64,000 nt of DNA from Anaerocolumna sp. AGMB13020 (GCF_033100115.1 NZ_CP136910.1:3620001-3684000), one strand, 5' to 3'; counted from the stretch's first letter, positions 52,545 through 62,383 are shown. Program-made: numbers and translations. The notes: a model not told the origin generated them from the sequence alone.

Positions 52545-53732
52545 ATGAGAATACTGTTTTTTGATTGGAAGAGTTATGGAAAAGAACATTTAGTAAAAGG
52601 ATTAATAGATTTAGGTTTTGAAGTAGAAAGAATATTATTTGATCATGAAATAGATGATAATAAAATATATGAAGATAAGGCAAAAGAACTTTTATCATAC
52701 CAATATTATGATTTAGTATTTAGTTCTAATTATTTTCCTACAATAGCTAATGCATGCCATGAAAATGGTATAATATATATATCCTGGCTGTATGATAGTC
52801 CATATGCGAGAGTATGGGACACAACAGCATATTATCCTGAATGTTATATTTTTTCATTTGATCAAAAGTTATGTGATGGCTTGAAAAAAGAAGGAATTCA
52901 AAATGTATACTATATGCCACTAGCAGTTGAGGTTAATAAACTAGATGAAATACAAGCAACTGATAGTCAAAAAGAACAATTTGAGGGGGATGTAGCATTT
53001 GTAGGATCTCTTTATGATAATAAGAATACATTTGCAAAGTTAATAAAAAAGAATAAACTGGAGTTCCATAAAGGATATTTAGATGCTGTGATAGAAGCTC
53101 AAACAAAAATTCAAGGGGTTAACTTTTTAGAAGAAATTTTAGAACCCAAAGATATCAGTGATATGGTAGATAAGCTAGTCGTTAAATTACATGGACATGG
53201 TGCGCTTGCATCAAAAAATATGATATATGCAAATTATTACCTTGGACAAGCTGTGACCTTAAAAGAACGAAGTAACATGATAAAACGTATTTCAAAGAAA
53301 TACAAACTAAACGTTTATACGCATAGCAATATAGGTAAATTTAAAAAAGTTATTAATAAAGGCTCAGTGGATTACTATAAAGAAATGCCCTTGGTATTCC
53401 GCTTGAGTAAGATAAACTTAAATATGACTTTACGTTCCATCCAGACGGGTATTCCGCTTAGAGCCTGGGATATTATGGGGTCAGGAGGTTTTTTACTGAC
53501 GAATTATCAGGCAGACTTCTTAAAACATTTCGAACCTGGAGTTGATTTTGATTATTTTTTAGACGAAGATGATATGATGAGAAAAATCGATTACTATCTG
53601 GAACATGAGGAGGAACGTCAGCAAATTGCAAAAAGTGGATATGAGAAAGTAAAAAAATACCATAGTTATAAAATTAGATTAAAGGAAATGTTTCAGATAG
53701 TAGAGGAAATGGAGCAACGCGGATGGATATAG
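52545..53732 (+). CDS. CgeB-like glycosyltransferase, paralogue 1
   Basis: ATG 52545 follows AGAGG; an upstream ATG (52521) would add eight residues without a site. The product is 395 aa. It has the DUF3880-like N-terminal half (MRILFFDWKSYGKEH, YISWLYDSPYAR, FVGSLYDN) and a CgeB-type C-terminal glycosyltransferase domain (LRSIQTGIPLRAWDIMGSGG, then FLLTNYQADFLKHFEPG). Such proteins use nucleotide sugars to modify surface or spore proteins. Its place right behind flagellin points to flagellin glycosylation. It is the first of four related genes. Confidence 0.8.
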   Translation: MRILFFDWKSYGKEHLVKGLIDLGFEVERILFDHEIDDNKIYEDKAKELLSYQYYDLVFSSNYFPTIANACHENGIIYISWLYDSPYARVWDTTAYYPECYIFSFDQKLCDGLKKEGIQNVYYMPLAVEVNKLDEIQATDSQKEQFEGDVAFVGSLYDNKNTFAKLIKKNKLEFHKGYLDAVIEAQTKIQGVNFLEEILEPKDISDMVDKLVVKLHGHGALASKNMIYANYYLGQAVTLKERSNMIKRISKKYKLNVYTHSNIGKFKKVINKGSVDYYKEMPLVFRLSKINLNMTLRSIQTGIPLRAWDIMGSGGFLLTNYQADFLKHFEPGVDFDYFLDEDDMMRKIDYYLEHEEERQQIAKSGYEKVKKYHSYKIRLKEMFQIVEEMEQRGWI

Positions 53733-54781
53733 TTATTTGCAGTGTGGGAGAAGAGATTGAAACATCTATAGCAGAGGTTCTGGAAAAGTTGGGATACGAA
53801 ATATATGTATTTCGCAAAGCAATTAATGATCAAGATTATGATCTGGAATATTTTCAAGCATTAGTGAGTTTTATCGATGAAAAGTCAATTGACATGGTTT
53901 GGAGTATAGGTTATCTTCCTATAATTTCAAGGGTTTGTAGTATGAAACACAAAATATATATTTCATGGATAATAAGAGAATTCTGGAATACATTGTACTC
54001 GGATACAATAAAGAACTCAATCAATTATATTTTTATCGGTGAAGAAACAGTTGCAAAACAGTTTTATAAGAATAACCCTGGACATATTTTCTACTTGTCA
54101 CCAGGAGCAGCGATAAAAGATGTAAACATAATGCCTGACACTGTGGGACTTTGTTTCCTGGATGCTAAATATCCTATTTATTATTTGAAAGATGATAGCA
54201 GAGAATACCTAAAAGGTTATATCAGGGGAATGGTAGAAGCACAAAAACGTGTATATGGTTATCATTTTCTTCCTAAGCTTTTAACAAAGAAATTAAGAAA
54301 CGAAATAGAAGGAGTTCTGTCAGAAGAAGATAAAGGGAAGGACTATACAAAGAAAGCTGTTTCAGACATGATTGATGATTTTCTATGCGATACGATTACA
54401 AAAGATGAACGGGATGAAGTGGTAAAGCTTATTGAAAACCTAGGGATTTATAAAATTAACACTGAAATTAGTCAGATTAATGTAAATATAACATCAAGAA
54501 AATGGAAAACGGGGATACCTTATGATATTCTTCGCATTATGGGAGCAGGTGGATTTATACTGACGAACTATCAACCTGGAATGGAAGAATATTTTTGTAT
54601 TGGTGATGAGATTGCACTTTATGAGGATAATAAGGATTTAATGGATAAAATAAAATATTACATTTCACATGAAGAGGAACGAGAAAAAATTGCTAATAAA
54701 GGGAAGAAAAAAATTGAAGAGCTTTATACATTAGAGCACAGGATTGCAGATATGTTTTATTTACTTAGCGAGGCATTTTAG
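53723..54781 (+). CDS. CgeB-like paralogue 2, degenerate
   Basis: The 352-residue protein overlaps the previous gene by 10 bp. It aligns with its neighbours in the C-terminal half (KTGIPYDILRIMGAGGFILTN), but the N-terminal signature positions differ: WIIREF replaces WVYDSP, and FLDAKYP replaces FVGSLYD. It is also about 40 residues shorter in the middle. It may have lost catalysis and serve as a partner subunit, or it may use another donor. The frame is intact, so it is not a pseudogene. Confidence 0.7.
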   Translation: MDIVICSVGEEIETSIAEVLEKLGYEIYVFRKAINDQDYDLEYFQALVSFIDEKSIDMVWSIGYLPIISRVCSMKHKIYISWIIREFWNTLYSDTIKNSINYIFIGEETVAKQFYKNNPGHIFYLSPGAAIKDVNIMPDTVGLCFLDAKYPIYYLKDDSREYLKGYIRGMVEAQKRVYGYHFLPKLLTKKLRNEIEGVLSEEDKGKDYTKKAVSDMIDDFLCDTITKDERDEVVKLIENLGIYKINTEISQINVNITSRKWKTGIPYDILRIMGAGGFILTNYQPGMEEYFCIGDEIALYEDNKDLMDKIKYYISHEEEREKIANKGKKKIEELYTLEHRIADMFYLLSEAF

Positions 54782-54782
54782 T

Positions 54783-55919
54783 ATGAAAATATTATTTATT
54801 AGTTGGTCATCTTACGGGGTAGTTAATTGGATAAATGCAATGAAGTGCAATGGACATAATGTGACTGAAATGATATTTGCTTCTTTATCAGAAGATGAGG
54901 ATAAAAATTTACAAGAACAGATTACAAAAGTTATTTTAGATGGCAGATATGATGTGGTTTGTTCCTTTAATTTCTTTCCGATACTTTCTATAGTAACGAA
55001 GAAAGCGAACTGTAAATATATTGCATGGGTATATGACAGCCCTTTACTTCATCTCTATTCCGTTGAAATAGCAAATACTAATAATTATATTTTTTTATTT
55101 GATAAGAAACAGTATGAAGAACTTTATCACAAAGGAATTCGGACAGTTTATCATCTTCCTCTTGCTGGTGTTGTAGACAAAACAGAGGAGCCAGAAAGTT
55201 ATTGTTCAGATATAACTTTTGTTGGTAATCTATATAAAAATAATAACTTCTATGACAATATAGTTTTTCTTCCAGAAAAGTTAAGAGGATATTTGGATGG
55301 GGTAATGGAAGCTCAGAGGAAGATTTATGGGTATTACTTAATGCCTGAATTGCTAACTGACAATATAATAGAAGATATAAAGAAATATGTGAAATTTGAC
55401 TTAGGAGACCAGTTTTTCGTTGACGATAGAATAATTTTTTCATCCTTATTTTTAGCTAAAAAAGTTGCTAATCTAGAACGGGAAAGTATTCTTAATAATT
55501 TGGCTAAATACTTTAAAGTGAAATTGTATTCCTATGAAAAGATAGAGAACCAAAACATAGAAAATTGTGGTACAATTGACTATGGACATGAAATGTATAA
55601 ATTATTTAGACACAGCAAAATTAATATTAATTCCACTTTACGGTGCATACAGACAGGGATAAACCTGCGAACAATGGATATATTGTCTGCAGGTGGATTT
55701 TGCTTAACCAACTATCAGGAAGAGTTAAGTGATCATTTTCAGATCGGAGAAGACTTAGTAGTATATGAAAGTGAATTGGATTTGCTGGAGAAAGCTGCTT
55801 ATTTCTTAAAAAATGAAGATCACCGGAGAGAAATAGCGAAGAATGGTCAAAAACGAATAGAAGAGTGCCTCACTTTTGATAAGCAAGTGAAGCAAATGAT
55901 GCAAATAGTAATGCAATAG
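54783..55919 (+). CDS. CgeB-like glycosyltransferase, paralogue 3
   Basis: ATG 54783 gives MKILFISWSSYG, matching the starts of the other paralogues; the 13-codon extension upstream overlaps the previous gene and is rejected. The product is 378 aa, with both signatures kept (YIAWVYDSPLLHLYS, FVGNLYKN) and the C-terminal LRCIQTGINLRTMDILSAGG. It follows the previous stop by one base, so it is translationally coupled. The donor and acceptor are unknown. Confidence 0.78.
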   Translation: MKILFISWSSYGVVNWINAMKCNGHNVTEMIFASLSEDEDKNLQEQITKVILDGRYDVVCSFNFFPILSIVTKKANCKYIAWVYDSPLLHLYSVEIANTNNYIFLFDKKQYEELYHKGIRTVYHLPLAGVVDKTEEPESYCSDITFVGNLYKNNNFYDNIVFLPEKLRGYLDGVMEAQRKIYGYYLMPELLTDNIIEDIKKYVKFDLGDQFFVDDRIIFSSLFLAKKVANLERESILNNLAKYFKVKLYSYEKIENQNIENCGTIDYGHEMYKLFRHSKININSTLRCIQTGINLRTMDILSAGGFCLTNYQEELSDHFQIGEDLVVYESELDLLEKAAYFLKNEDHRREIAKNGQKRIEECLTFDKQVKQMMQIVMQ

Positions 55920-55944
55920 TACAAGAGAAGCGTAGGTGGTATAT

Positions 55945-57123
55945 TTGAATATATTATATGCTAATTGGCAGTGTCTAGGCGCTACAGATGTAATAGAGGC
56001 ATTTCATAAGATGGGAGCAGAGGTTTATGAAATAGAGATTAGTGATTCCAGTCATGTTGGTATTGATTGGGATTTCGTAGTATCGTTAGGAGCTATACTT
56101 GAGAACAATAAGATTGATGTAATATTCTCCTTTAATTTTTTTCCAACTCTATCAGAGGCATGCTATAGATATGGTAGAAAGTACCTGTCCTGGGTATATG
56201 ACAGCCCAAGTCTCAAAGTATATTATCCCAGTATAATCAATGAATGTAATTATGTATTTATTTTTGATCAGGCGGTTGCCCTTGAATTGCAGCAAAAAGG
56301 TGTTACAACTGTATTTTATAGTCCTTTGGCAGTAAACATAGATAGATTAGCTAAATTAAAGCAAAGTGAATTGGATAGAAAACGTTATCAATGTGAAGTG
56401 GGATTCGTAGGTTCACTTTATAACGATGAACATAATCTTTATGAACGATTAGAAGAAAAAGCGAGTGATCCCTATCTTATTGGTTATCTTGAAGGTATCA
56501 TGGAAGCTCAAATGAAAGTCTATGGTTATAATTTCCTGAAAGAAAGCCTTACACCCCAGATTTTAAAGAAAATTAGTGATAGTATGCCAGTAGATATACC
56601 GGAAGGAGCCTTTACAGACAAAGAATCAATCTATACAGATTTTTTCCTTTGCCGTCGCATGGCTTATCTGGAACGTACAAGAATTTTAACACAGTTGGCT
56701 GAAGATTACCAAGTGTATCATTATACAACGGATGCTACTTCTTGTTTTGGAAAAGTAATTAACAGAGGGAAAGTAGATTATTACGACGAAATGCCATTTG
56801 CATTTAGATACGCTAAAATAAATCTAAATATAACTCTGAGAAGTATTAAGACAGGGATACCGCTCCGAGCTATGGATATTTTAGGGGCTGGTGGATTTCT
56901 GCTTACTAATTATCAAGAGGATTTCTTACAACATTTTGAGCCTGATGTCGATTATGTTTATTACGGTAGTATAGAAGAACTGAAAGATAAGGTAAGTTGG
57001 TATTTAAAGCATGATAGTGAACGGCAGAAGATAGCGCAAAATGGAAGAGACAGAGTTGAAAAGAATCATACTTATGTAAAGACGTTAACAGCGATGATGA
57101 AAGTGGTGGGATTACATGATTAA
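55945..57123 (+). CDS. CgeB-like glycosyltransferase, paralogue 4
   Basis: The likely start is TTG 55945, 5 nt after AGGTGG, giving MNILYANWQCLG in line with the other three copies; an in-frame GTG at 55936 overlaps the ribosome site. The product is 392 aa. Signatures are intact (YLSWVYDSPSLKVYY, FVGSLYND, LRSIKTGIPLRAMDILGAGG). It is closest in layout to paralogue 1. The end overlaps the GT2-TPR gene by 8 bp. Confidence 0.78.
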   Translation: MNILYANWQCLGATDVIEAFHKMGAEVYEIEISDSSHVGIDWDFVVSLGAILENNKIDVIFSFNFFPTLSEACYRYGRKYLSWVYDSPSLKVYYPSIINECNYVFIFDQAVALELQQKGVTTVFYSPLAVNIDRLAKLKQSELDRKRYQCEVGFVGSLYNDEHNLYERLEEKASDPYLIGYLEGIMEAQMKVYGYNFLKESLTPQILKKISDSMPVDIPEGAFTDKESIYTDFFLCRRMAYLERTRILTQLAEDYQVYHYTTDATSCFGKVINRGKVDYYDEMPFAFRYAKINLNITLRSIKTGIPLRAMDILGAGGFLLTNYQEDFLQHFEPDVDYVYYGSIEELKDKVSWYLKHDSERQKIAQNGRDRVEKNHTYVKTLTAMMKVVGLHD

Positions 57124-58204
57124 AATTAGTCTATGTATGATTGTAAAAAATGAAGAGCATAATCTTGATTACTGCTTGCGCAATATAGCTGAGTATATGG
57201 ATGAAATAGTAATTGTAGATACTGGATCAACGGACGGTACCAAAAAGATAGCCAAGAAATATACACACAAAGTATATGATTATAGCTGGAGAGATGATTT
57301 TTCGGCTGCTCGCAACTTTTCTATCAGTAAAGCAAGTAATGATTATATTCTTGTACTAGATGGTGATGAATTTATTCAAAGTATTGATATAAATGAAGTA
57401 AAGCGATTAATTGAAAATAATCCTTTTATGATAGGTCGTATACTTCTAACAAATGAATATACGCGTAAAGGAAATTTGTTTAGATTTCAAGAACGTTTAA
57501 ATCGACTATTTCCAAAAGAATATTATAGATACAAGGGTATAATACATGAACAGATAACTTTGTTAGATAGCAGTAAGGGAAGAATTGGGTGGCCAGATGA
57601 TACCAATGGGAATACCACTGTTAATCTACCTATTTCAGTTCTGCATGTTGGTTACGAAGGAGATTTGGAGGTACGAAGAAAAAAAACTAGTCGCAATATT
57701 AGTCTTCTGGAAAAAGCATTGCAACAAAATGAAAATGACCCATATATTTTATATCAATTAGGAAAGAGTTATTACATGGAAGAGGACTACAATAAGGCAT
57801 GTAATTATTTTGAACAAGCTCTTAGTTTTGACCTAAATACCAAACTTGAATATGTTCAAGATATGGTAGAAAGTTACGGATATACCTTGATAAATACTGA
57901 ACAATATGATACTGCATTAGGTTTGCTTAACATTTATGATGAGTTTAGCCAATCAGCAGATTTTGTTTTTTTGATAGCTTTAATTCTGATGAACAATGGT
58001 AAAATAAATGAAGCAATTGATGAATTTAAGAAAGCAACACAATTACCAAAGGCAAAGATGGAAGGTATTAATGACTATTTATCGTATTATAATATAGGTG
58101 TCATATATGAATGTTTAGAAGCATATGAGAAAGCGAAATACTACTATCTTAAATGTGGAGATTTTGAAGTTGCTAAAATGAGATTAAAAGAGTTAAGAGG
58201 ATAA
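57116..58204 (+). CDS. Family 2 glycosyltransferase with TPR repeats
   Basis: The product is 362 aa. Residues 1-210 are a GT-A fold glycosyltransferase 2 domain: LCMIVKNEEHNLDYCL, IVDTGSTDGT, a DxD-like LVLDGDE and FQERLNRLF. Residues about 215-360 hold tetratricopeptide repeats (PYILYQLGKSYYMEEDYNKA, YNIGVIYECLEAYEKAKYYY). This architecture is common in Firmicute surface-glycan clusters, where the TPRs may bind the protein acceptor. It is the last gene of the first glycan unit; about 370 bp of AT-rich DNA follows. Confidence 0.85.
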   Translation: MIKISLCMIVKNEEHNLDYCLRNIAEYMDEIVIVDTGSTDGTKKIAKKYTHKVYDYSWRDDFSAARNFSISKASNDYILVLDGDEFIQSIDINEVKRLIENNPFMIGRILLTNEYTRKGNLFRFQERLNRLFPKEYYRYKGIIHEQITLLDSSKGRIGWPDDTNGNTTVNLPISVLHVGYEGDLEVRRKKTSRNISLLEKALQQNENDPYILYQLGKSYYMEEDYNKACNYFEQALSFDLNTKLEYVQDMVESYGYTLINTEQYDTALGLLNIYDEFSQSADFVFLIALILMNNGKINEAIDEFKKATQLPKAKMEGINDYLSYYNIGVIYECLEAYEKAKYYYLKCGDFEVAKMRLKELRG

Positions 58205-58578
58205 GCTTGAAAGTAATGAATATTAGATAGATAATACTCAATATGCTTCAAACAAAAGACATAAGGTTATGATATGCAATGGTTGAATTCATGTTCTGAC
58301 TATCTTAAAAGAAAGTGTAGGAAGTAAAAAAATTATTGATAATATGGTCATGGAATGAAAAAGGGGTAATCATGATGAATTGATATTTAGTACTTATTTA
58401 ATGAGTAAGAACCTAAATCTTAATTTAAGAGATTAAGGTAGTATTCAAAAAATATTAGTTTCATAATAAAGGTTATTTGAAAATTAGTTAATACTAAGCA
58501 AGTCTGAAGATTAGCTATGTATAATGAAAGATAGACAAATAACTTGTATAAAATGCTATGGAAAGGGTGCTGACTTTT
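58205..58578 (+). other. AT-rich intergenic region
   Basis: There are 374 bp without a gene. A TATAAT word at 58520-58525 may be the -10 of the next unit, but no good -35 accompanies it. No repeats or hairpins of note were seen. Confidence 0.45.
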
Positions 58579-59310
58579 ATGAATGGAGAGTATTTGATTT
58601 TATCAGATATTCATGGTAATTGTAATGCTTTAAAAAAAATTCTCGAAAGTGTACAACTAACAGATATTAATGGAATAATCATATTGGGTGATATTATAGA
58701 TTATGGTGCGAGGTCAAATGAAGTAATCTCATTACTAAGTGAAATACCAAAGGAATATATAATAGTTAATATTTTTGGAAATCATGAAGAAGCTATATTA
58801 ATGAATAACTTTGATAGATTTTCATCGTTAAGGGGGATACAATCGGCACAATATACTTCAAGTATTTTAACAAAAGAATCTAGGGAATATCTCGAAAAAA
58901 TGTCTTCTAGTGGAAAGGCGGAGTTCAGTTTAGCTGGTAGGAGTTGTCTTGCTGTACATGGATCACTGAATGATTGTTTTTGGAAAAGTATAGATCCGGA
59001 AGAGGTGGAAGGATATTATATGGATTATGATTATGTGTTTTCAGGACATTCTCATATTCCTCATGCATTTTACAAATTTTATAGTAATGATGATCAAAAA
59101 TACAGAAATAAAAAGAGAACATTATTTATAAATCCAGGTTCAGTTGGACAACCAAGGAATCACAATCCCAATGCTTCTTTTGCGGTTCTTAATATATTTA
59201 CAGAAGCGGTAAAGTTAATGAATGTTAGATATGATATTGAAGAAGAGCAGAATTATTTTACACGTGAAATAGATGAATTTTATAAAGTACGTTTAGAAAG
59301 AGGTATTTAG
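58579..59310 (+). CDS. Metallophosphoesterase
   Basis: ATG 58579 is chosen because GGAAAGGG lies about 10 nt upstream and the family motif starts soon after; ATG 58558 has no site. The product is 243 aa. Calcineurin-like motifs appear in order: SDIHGN, GDIIDYG, GNHEEA, AVHGS and FSGHSHIPH. This predicts a two-metal phosphodiesterase or phosphatase of the YfcE/ApaH-like group. It directly precedes the PEP-mutase gene, with adjacent stop and start codons. In that setting it may process a nucleotide-activated phosphonate or a phospho-sugar, which is speculation. Confidence 0.8.
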   Translation: MNGEYLILSDIHGNCNALKKILESVQLTDINGIIILGDIIDYGARSNEVISLLSEIPKEYIIVNIFGNHEEAILMNNFDRFSSLRGIQSAQYTSSILTKESREYLEKMSSSGKAEFSLAGRSCLAVHGSLNDCFWKSIDPEEVEGYYMDYDYVFSGHSHIPHAFYKFYSNDDQKYRNKKRTLFINPGSVGQPRNHNPNASFAVLNIFTEAVKLMNVRYDIEEEQNYFTREIDEFYKVRLERGI

Positions 59311-60606
59311 ATGAAAAAAGTATATACATGTATTTCTACTGATATTATTCAAACAGGTCATATAAAGGTAATAGAAAAAGCCGCAGAATTAGGTGAAGTT
59401 ACTGTTGGTATACTCAGCGATAGTTGTGTGGCAATGTATGAAAAGTATCCTATAATACCAAGAAGTGAAAGAATGAAAATAATCGAAAGAATTAAAGGGG
59501 TTTCACATGTAGTTGAACAAAATGATATATATTATGATGAAAATCTAAGAAATATAAAGCCTGATATTGTTATACATGGGGACAACTGGAATAACGGTTA
59601 TCAAAAAAAGGTAAAAGATCGTGTTGCCGAAGTAATAAAAGAATGGAATGGAGAAATTGTAGAAGTTCCTTATTATAAAAGTTCAAACATGGATTTGTTT
59701 AACATATCAATGAAGGACCTACGTGGATTACCTGAAGTACGAAGACAGAGATTAAGAAAACAGCTCTTATCTGATGAAATTGTAAGAATAATGGTTGCTT
59801 ATGATGGACTAAGTGCTCTTATTGTTGAACATACATCTATTATAAAGGATAATCAAAAAAGAAAGTTTGATGCTTTGTGGCTTTCGAGTTTGTGTGATTC
59901 GGCATCGATGGGTAAACCAGATATTGAGTTGGTAGATCTTACATCCCGTATACGTATTATCGAAGAAATCATGGAAGTATCGACAAAACCTATTATTTTT
60001 GATGCTGATACGGGAGGACAAATTGAACATTTTTCATATAATATTCGTTCATTGGAACGGGTTGGAGTATCAGCGGTTATTATAGAAGATAAGGTTGGAT
60101 TAAAGAGAAATTCACTATTAGGAAATGATGTTGAACAACATCAGGATAGCATAGAGAATTTTTGCGAGAAAATTAGGGTTGGTAAATCATCAACAGTTTC
60201 TAACAATTTTATGTTAATTGCCAGAATAGAGAGTCTAATATTAGATAAAGGTCTTGAAGATGCCTTAACAAGGGCGGAGGCATATGTTAAAGCCGGGGCG
60301 GATGGAATTATGATACATTCCCGCAAACAATCTCCAGATGAAATATTTTGTTTTTGTGATATTTTTAGAAAGAAAGATCAGGAAACGCCAATTGTAGTAG
60401 TGCCAACAACATTCAATTCGGTATACGAAAATGAATTTAAACTGCATGGGGTGAATGCTGTTATTTATGCAAATCATTTACTTCGAGCTGCATTTCCAGC
60501 AATGAAAAATACAGCTATATCTATACTACAGAATGAAAGGTGTATGGAAGCTGATGAATATTGTATGTCAATTAATGATGTTTTAGCCTTAATTCCTAAC
60601 AAATAA
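59311..60606 (+). CDS. Cytidylyltransferase-PEP mutase fusion
   Basis: The product is 431 aa. Residues 1-140 form a nucleotidyltransferase of the cytidylyltransferase type (ISTDIIQTGHIKVIEKA, with GH in place of HxGH; VIHGDNW). Residues about 150-431 are phosphoenolpyruvate mutase: DADTGGQ (Asp231, Asp233), the lid EDKVGLKRNSLLG (Glu259 on) and IARIESL. The EDKxGxKxNS lid separates true mutases from isocitrate-lyase relatives. It converts PEP to phosphonopyruvate, the first step of C-P bond synthesis. Phosphonopyruvate decarboxylase and an aminotransferase are not in this window. AGAGG precedes the ATG. Confidence 0.88.
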   Translation: MKKVYTCISTDIIQTGHIKVIEKAAELGEVTVGILSDSCVAMYEKYPIIPRSERMKIIERIKGVSHVVEQNDIYYDENLRNIKPDIVIHGDNWNNGYQKKVKDRVAEVIKEWNGEIVEVPYYKSSNMDLFNISMKDLRGLPEVRRQRLRKQLLSDEIVRIMVAYDGLSALIVEHTSIIKDNQKRKFDALWLSSLCDSASMGKPDIELVDLTSRIRIIEEIMEVSTKPIIFDADTGGQIEHFSYNIRSLERVGVSAVIIEDKVGLKRNSLLGNDVEQHQDSIENFCEKIRVGKSSTVSNNFMLIARIESLILDKGLEDALTRAEAYVKAGADGIMIHSRKQSPDEIFCFCDIFRKKDQETPIVVVPTTFNSVYENEFKLHGVNAVIYANHLLRAAFPAMKNTAISILQNERCMEADEYCMSINDVLALIPNK

Positions 60607-60615
60607 GGAGGGAAT

Positions 60616-61617
60616 ATGAAAAGATTATATGTAATCAGTGGTATGACTGGAATGACAGGTAATGAGTTAGCTCGACAGATCTTAGAACAAGAAGGAGGAG
60701 ACATAATCGGATTTGATAATTTCTTTGCTTCATCAATTAATACGATAAAGAATATATTAGATAATCCAGGTTTAACATTCTTTGAAGGCGATATTCTCGA
60801 TGAAACTCAAATGAAGTGGTTGGAAAAGTTAGTAGAAAAGGAAAAAATAAACTATGATAGACTAATCTATATTAATTGTGCTGCAGTGGTACATACAGAG
60901 CATTTTTATCACATTCATGATACATTTAATACGAATGTAATTGGTATGAAAAATTTTCTGGAGCAGGCAATAAAGCTTGGTGCAAATATTTATATTAATT
61001 GTTCCACCTCAGAAGTATATTCAATGCAATCCTGGAGTCCCACAGGTCTAAAAGAAGAGGAGTTTATTACCTTAGCAACCGCTGAAAATAGCCAAAGAAC
61101 TAGTTATGCAACAGGAAAACTTCTTACTGAATTTTTTATAAAGGATGCTGTAGATAAGAAGAAGATTTTAGGATGTTCTTTAAGATTTGCAAATGTTTAT
61201 AGTAAAAATGAACTCTTTTCAAAGCATATTATTCCGCATATTATTGTTAGTCTTTTAAATGAAAATAAAGTTGTATTATTGGAAAACTCTAAAAAAAATA
61301 AAAGAACTTTTCTAAATAACATAGATAGTTGCAAGGCTATTTTAGCTGTGCTGACTAATGAGGAGTGTTTAGATGGTACAACATATAATGTTGCCACAGA
61401 AGAAGAAATAAGCATTTTGGAGTTAGTATATCTTTGTGCATCAAAATTGAAGTTGGATAATTATTTGGTTGAGTATTCTGGATTCAGAGAGAATGATCCT
61501 GAAAGACGCTGGTTATCAACTGATAAATTAAAAAAATCTACAGGATGGAAACCAACAGTAAGTTTAACGGATGGTATTCAATCCTGCGTTGATTATATAA
61601 GAAATATTAAGGAGTAG
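60616..61617 (+). CDS. NAD-dependent epimerase/dehydratase
   Basis: The 333-residue short-chain dehydrogenase is of the extended type. The dinucleotide motif is GMTGMTG near residue 10, and the catalytic pattern shows Ser/Thr in NCSTSEVY and YxxxK in TSYATGKL. The C-terminal part includes RRWLSTDKLKKSTGWKPTVSL, the usual ending of nucleotide-sugar epimerases. AAGGAGGG lies 4 nt before the ATG. It probably makes a nucleotide sugar for this glycan, but the sugar is not predictable. Confidence 0.85.
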   Translation: MKRLYVISGMTGMTGNELARQILEQEGGDIIGFDNFFASSINTIKNILDNPGLTFFEGDILDETQMKWLEKLVEKEKINYDRLIYINCAAVVHTEHFYHIHDTFNTNVIGMKNFLEQAIKLGANIYINCSTSEVYSMQSWSPTGLKEEEFITLATAENSQRTSYATGKLLTEFFIKDAVDKKKILGCSLRFANVYSKNELFSKHIIPHIIVSLLNENKVVLLENSKKNKRTFLNNIDSCKAILAVLTNEECLDGTTYNVATEEEISILELVYLCASKLKLDNYLVEYSGFRENDPERRWLSTDKLKKSTGWKPTVSLTDGIQSCVDYIRNIKE

Positions 61618-61618
61618 T

Positions 61619-62383
61619 ATGAAAACTTTGTTGCTAACAGTTGCAGGAGTTTCAAGCAGATTTAATGAAGGATACGAAAATAAGATTTTAAAATGTTTAT
61701 ATTATGAAGGGGATGAAAAAAATACGCTTTTATATCGCATTATAAGTATGAGTGAAGAATTTGACAAGATTATAATAATTGGGGGTTATCAGTATGAAAT
61801 ACTCTTGGATTATATAAATAGTTATTGTGGATTTATAAAAGAAAAAATAATCTGTATTGAAAATGCATTTTATCAAACATATGGAACTGGATATAGTCTA
61901 AAATTAGGACTGATTGAATGTTTGAAAGAACCACTTTGTGATGAAATCGTATTAATTGAAGGCGACTTGTATTTTGATGCTCGTTCATTTAAATCTCTTA
62001 TAATGTTGAAGGAAAATTGCTTTACACATACTTATGAACCAATTTATGCTGATAAATCCGTAGTTGTATATATGCAGGAGAATAACTATATTAAATATGT
62101 CTATGATACAGAGCACAAGGGAGTTGTATTACATGGTAATATAAAAGCAATATACAACTCAGCTCAAATGTGGAAATTACGAAATATGGAAGTTGTTAAG
62201 ATGCTATTTAACTCAACTAACTCATTGTTCTGGGAAGGCACAAATTTAGATTTCATAGAAAAATATTTTAATTCATATGGTATTAATGCTGCCGTAGTTG
62301 GTATAAAAAATTGGATTAATTGTAATACACGTGAAGATTATCGTAAATGCTTCTGGGAGAACCTTAATGAAATTAACAGATAG
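61619..62383 (+). CDS. Nucleotidyltransferase, LicC/PntC-like candidate
   Basis: The 254-residue GT-A fold nucleotidyltransferase starts MKTLLLTVAGVSSRFNEG, a variant of the GxGxR loop, with an acidic IVLIEGDLYFD metal site. The gene begins one base after the epimerase stop, with AAGGAG inside the upstream gene. LicC (phosphocholine) and PntC (aminoethylphosphonate) cytidylyltransferases have this fold. Next to a PEP mutase and phosphotransferases, activation of a phosphonate head group as a CDP derivative is a reasonable guess. A sugar-1-phosphate is the alternative. Confidence 0.65.
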   Translation: MKTLLLTVAGVSSRFNEGYENKILKCLYYEGDEKNTLLYRIISMSEEFDKIIIIGGYQYEILLDYINSYCGFIKEKIICIENAFYQTYGTGYSLKLGLIECLKEPLCDEIVLIEGDLYFDARSFKSLIMLKENCFTHTYEPIYADKSVVVYMQENNYIKYVYDTEHKGVVLHGNIKAIYNSAQMWKLRNMEVVKMLFNSTNSLFWEGTNLDFIEKYFNSYGINAAVVGIKNWINCNTREDYRKCFWENLNEINR

